The translations under genes and the position numbers were made by a program. A stretch of DNA of 64,000 bases from positions 1 through 64,000 of the forward strand of contig JADJWL010000006.1 of the NCBI GenBank assembly GCA_016716385.1. The letters run 5' to 3'. The DNA comes from Bryobacterales bacterium. Its GTDB lineage: Bacteria; Acidobacteriota; Terriglobia; Bryobacterales; Bryobacteraceae. Shown in pieces: positions 62,051 through 64,000 of the stretch. The notes beneath the pieces were generated by a model that saw only the letters and a list, made by a program, of their open reading frames with translations, was not told where the DNA came from and did not search any database. Numbering within the stretch: position 1 is the first letter of the stretch; each line of letters begins with the position of its first letter.

Positions 62051-62269
62051 ATGATCAAACTCACCCGCCTCAACCACGAGCCCCTAGTCCTGAACTCGGA
62101 TCTCATCGAGTACATGGAAGCGACCCCCGACACCGTGATTACTCTCACGACCGGGCAGAAGCTGATGGTGCAGGAGCACGCGGATGAAGTCATCGAACGC
62201 GTGATCCGCTTCCGGCGCGCGGTCCTGGAGCCGGCCCTGCGCACGGCGGGAGCGGGCGATGCCTCGTAG
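62051..62269 (+). CDS. flbD: flagellar protein FlbD family
   Basis: The 72-residue protein matches FlbD: MIKLTRLNHEPLVLNSDLIEYMEATPDTVITL and TTGQKLMVQEHADEVIERV. These small cytoplasmic proteins are encoded with flagellar genes and their exact role is unclear. The gene leads flbD-motA-motB and is preceded by a strong hairpin. It overlaps motA by 11 nt. Confidence 0.92.
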   Translation: MIKLTRLNHEPLVLNSDLIEYMEATPDTVITLTTGQKLMVQEHADEVIERVIRFRRAVLEPALRTAGAGDAS

Positions 62270-63071
62270 TATGTCCGCCAGGCGTCCAGGCCGTCTGGAC
62301 GTTGCCACGGTTGCGGGTCTGGCACTGGCCGTTGGCGGCATCGTCGGCGGGCTGGTTTGGGAAGGCGGCCACGTTCAGGAGATCCTCAAGCCGACGGCAG
62401 CCGTGATTGTCCTCGGGGGCACGTTCGGCGCCGTGCTCGTCACCAGTTCCATGAAAGCCGTGAACGGTGCGATCCGCGCGTTTGCGGACTTGTTCTTCGA
62501 AGAAACGCACTCGCCGGAGGCTCTGGTCGAGGAGATCGTGGGCTACGCCGCCAAGGCGCGCAAGAGCGGCGTGGTCTCGCTCGAACAGGATGCCGAGACC
62601 GTCGCCGATCCCTTTCTGCAAAAGGCACTCACTCTGGCCGTTGACGGCACAGATCTGCAGGAGCTGCGCCGCATGATGGAACTCGAGATCGAGGTGGAGG
62701 AGCATCAGGTGGACACTTACGCGCGGGTCTTCGAGAGCGCCGGGGGGTACGCGCCGACCATCGGCATTATCGGCGCGGTTCTCGGCCTGATCCAGGTCAT
62801 GAAACACCTGGCTGACATCGACGAAGTCGGCAAAGGCATCGCCACGGCCTTCGTGGCGACCATCTACGGCGTCGGGTTCGCGAATGTCCTCTTCCTTCCC
62901 GCCGGCGGGAAGTTGCGCGCCCGCGCGCAGGAACGGAGTCGCCAACGAGAACTGGTACTGGAGGGAGTGATCAGCATCGTCGAAGGAATGAATCCGAAAA
63001 TGATCCGGTCGAAACTGGCCGCCTACTGTGCCCATGATCCTGCTGTCCCGCGCAAAGCGGCCGCGGCGTGA
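62259..63071 (+). CDS. motA: flagellar motor stator protein MotA
   Basis: The 270-residue protein has four predicted helices, with TAAVIVLGGTFGAVLVT early and ESAGGYAPTIGIIGAVLGLIQVMKHL and GIATAFVATIYGVGFANVLFLP late, the conserved MotA proline/charged loop pattern. It forms the ion-conducting stator with MotB. GGGAG 6 nt before ATG 62259 favours this start over ATG 62271. Confidence 0.94.
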   Translation: MPRSMSARRPGRLDVATVAGLALAVGGIVGGLVWEGGHVQEILKPTAAVIVLGGTFGAVLVTSSMKAVNGAIRAFADLFFEETHSPEALVEEIVGYAAKARKSGVVSLEQDAETVADPFLQKALTLAVDGTDLQELRRMMELEIEVEEHQVDTYARVFESAGGYAPTIGIIGAVLGLIQVMKHLADIDEVGKGIATAFVATIYGVGFANVLFLPAGGKLRARAQERSRQRELVLEGVISIVEGMNPKMIRSKLAAYCAHDPAVPRKAAAA

Positions 63072-63081
63072 GAGTCCCGTC

Positions 63082-63885
63082 ATGGCCCGCAAAAAGCTCC
63101 ATCGCACGCACGAGAACCACGAACGGTGGCTCGTTTCTTACGCCGACTTTATCACGCTGCTGTTTGCCTTCTTCGTCGTGATGTTTGCCTCGTCGCATGC
63201 TGACAAGGGCCGCGCCGAAGTGGTCTCGGAGTCCATCCGCCGGGCGCTGCAGGAGGATCAGTTCGTCTCGGCCATCTCCGGGATCCTGGGCGGCACCATC
63301 GGCAAGAAGGATCGCGGCAACTACCAGATGAAGGGTCCGGGCGGGATGCACAAGGTCGTCCCGGTGACCGACGCCGCGCCGCCGGTACGTCTCGGCGAAC
63401 TCGTCCCTTCCCTCGATCTGCTCAAGGAGGAACTCAAGGCCGAGATCGATTCCGGCATGCTGCAAGTCCACATGGAAGCCCGCGGGCTGGTGGTGAGTTT
63501 GCGCGAGGCGGCGTTCTTCGCTCCCGGGGACGACTCGGTCAACTCCGGCGTGTTTCCGGTGCTGGAGAGGGTCGCCGGCATCGTCTCGGCGCTGCCCAAC
63601 CGGATCCGCCTCGAAGGGCACACTGACTCGGTCCCGATTCACACCGCGCGCTTCCGGTCGAACTGGGAATTGTCCTCCGCCCGCGGCGTGGCGATGCTGA
63701 GGGCGTTGCAGGAACGATTCGGAGTTCCCGCCAGCCGCATGTCCGTTGGCGGATACGCGGAAACGGTGCCGGTCGAATCGAATGACACCCCCGATGGACG
63801 CGCCCGGAACCGGCGCGTCGATATCGTGATCCTGAACGAATACGGCGTCCAGGGCGAGCCCAGCCCTACCGAACCGTCACCGTGA
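63082..63885 (+). CDS. motB: flagellar motor stator protein MotB
   Basis: ATG 63082 gives 267 residues. The single helix carries the proton/sodium-binding Asp22 (SYADFITLLFAFFVVMFA). An OmpA-like peptidoglycan-binding domain follows (RIRLEGHTDSVPIH, ELSSARGVAML, GGYAETVPV, GRARNRRVDIVI). It anchors the stator to the cell wall. Its last 20 bp overlap a minus-strand gene. Confidence 0.95.
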   Translation: MARKKLHRTHENHERWLVSYADFITLLFAFFVVMFASSHADKGRAEVVSESIRRALQEDQFVSAISGILGGTIGKKDRGNYQMKGPGGMHKVVPVTDAAPPVRLGELVPSLDLLKEELKAEIDSGMLQVHMEARGLVVSLREAAFFAPGDDSVNSGVFPVLERVAGIVSALPNRIRLEGHTDSVPIHTARFRSNWELSSARGVAMLRALQERFGVPASRMSVGGYAETVPVESNDTPDGRARNRRVDIVILNEYGVQGEPSPTEPSP

Positions 63886-64000
63886 CGCTGCGCCGCGCCG
63901 TCCGTCCCGATTCCCCCGTCACGGTCAGCGTGTAGGTGGTCGTGCCCTGAGGAACCACGGCAAAGCAACCCATGGGAACCTCGCCCAGCATGGCCACATC
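63866..64000 (-). CDS. C-terminal end of a secreted Ig-like-domain protein, cut by window edge
   Basis: The minus strand from 64000 reads an open frame of 44 residues ending at TAG (63868-63866). It contains VVPQGTTTYTLTVTGESG and ends SVTVTVR, the last beta-strands of an Ig/PKD-like domain common at the ends of extracellular proteins. Only the tail is visible, so no function can be given. It overlaps the motB end by 20 bp. Confidence 0.55.
   Translation of the reverse strand, partial: DVAMLGEVPMGCFAVVPQGTTTYTLTVTGESGRTARRSVTVTVR

Overview
The window looks like a chromosomal segment of an Acidobacteriota bacterium, probably of the Bryobacterales/Solibacter group. This rests on high GC, a six-blade NHL protein ending in the TIGR03437-type domain that is common in that group, secreted BNR/Asp-box proteins, a PadR-controlled RND efflux operon, and the general gene mix. 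No phage, insertion sequence, CRISPR array or rRNA operon is seen. Nearly every base is coding, and no gene-free stretch exceeds 300 bases.

Layout. Positions 1-2000 hold a minus-strand pair, a nucleotidyltransferase fragment and a SpoIID protein fused to a gluzincin-like peptidase domain. They are divergent from the NHL/TIGR03437 secreted protein (2026-4734) and a membrane protein of unknown function (4968-5966). A compact minus-strand operon follows (6039-10923): phosphofructokinase with pyrophosphate-type residues, methyltransferase, LOR/SDH-domain enzyme, QueF and a coiled-coil methyltransferase. Then come the plus-strand gltX-glnS pair, a HigBA-type toxin-antitoxin pair, nurA-herA, threonine aldolase and menG (11038-19137). 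A sialidase-like gene and an SSS transporter are divergent around 20450. They are followed by argS, a DinB-like protein, aconitase and an LD-carboxypeptidase. A five-PAS hybrid histidine kinase (28185-31247) sits on the minus strand next to a nucleoside salvage operon (31260-36365: amidohydrolase, cdd, pnp, nupC, pdp).

The second half contains mtaB, a PHP protein, an iron-type ABC importer (39603-43309), a triple-RidA lipoprotein, a Tat-exported class V aminotransferase, ArsA with a small partner, a glutathione peroxidase, and a GYD protein followed by a diheme cytochrome and a PQQ dehydrogenase with lanthanide-type metal ligands (47946-50664). Two cysteine-anticodon tRNA genes lie at 51855-52080. 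One is ordinary and the other has a selenocysteine-tRNA-like body. Then come padR with a TolC/RND/MFP/cytochrome operon, a split B12-dependent acyl-CoA mutase with a NYN/OST-HTH protein, and flbD-motA-motB. A fragment of a secreted minus-strand protein reaches the right edge.

The strongest candidates for something unusual are the selenocysteine-tRNA-like tRNA with anticodon GCA (51985-52080), the nested hairpin covering the flbD start region (62012-62050), the near-universal lack of space between convergent genes, the nurA-herA pair, the triple RidA lipoprotein, the putative lanthanide-dependent PQQ enzyme and the mutase with an atypical substrate-pocket residue. Everything here was read by eye; no database search or alignment was run.
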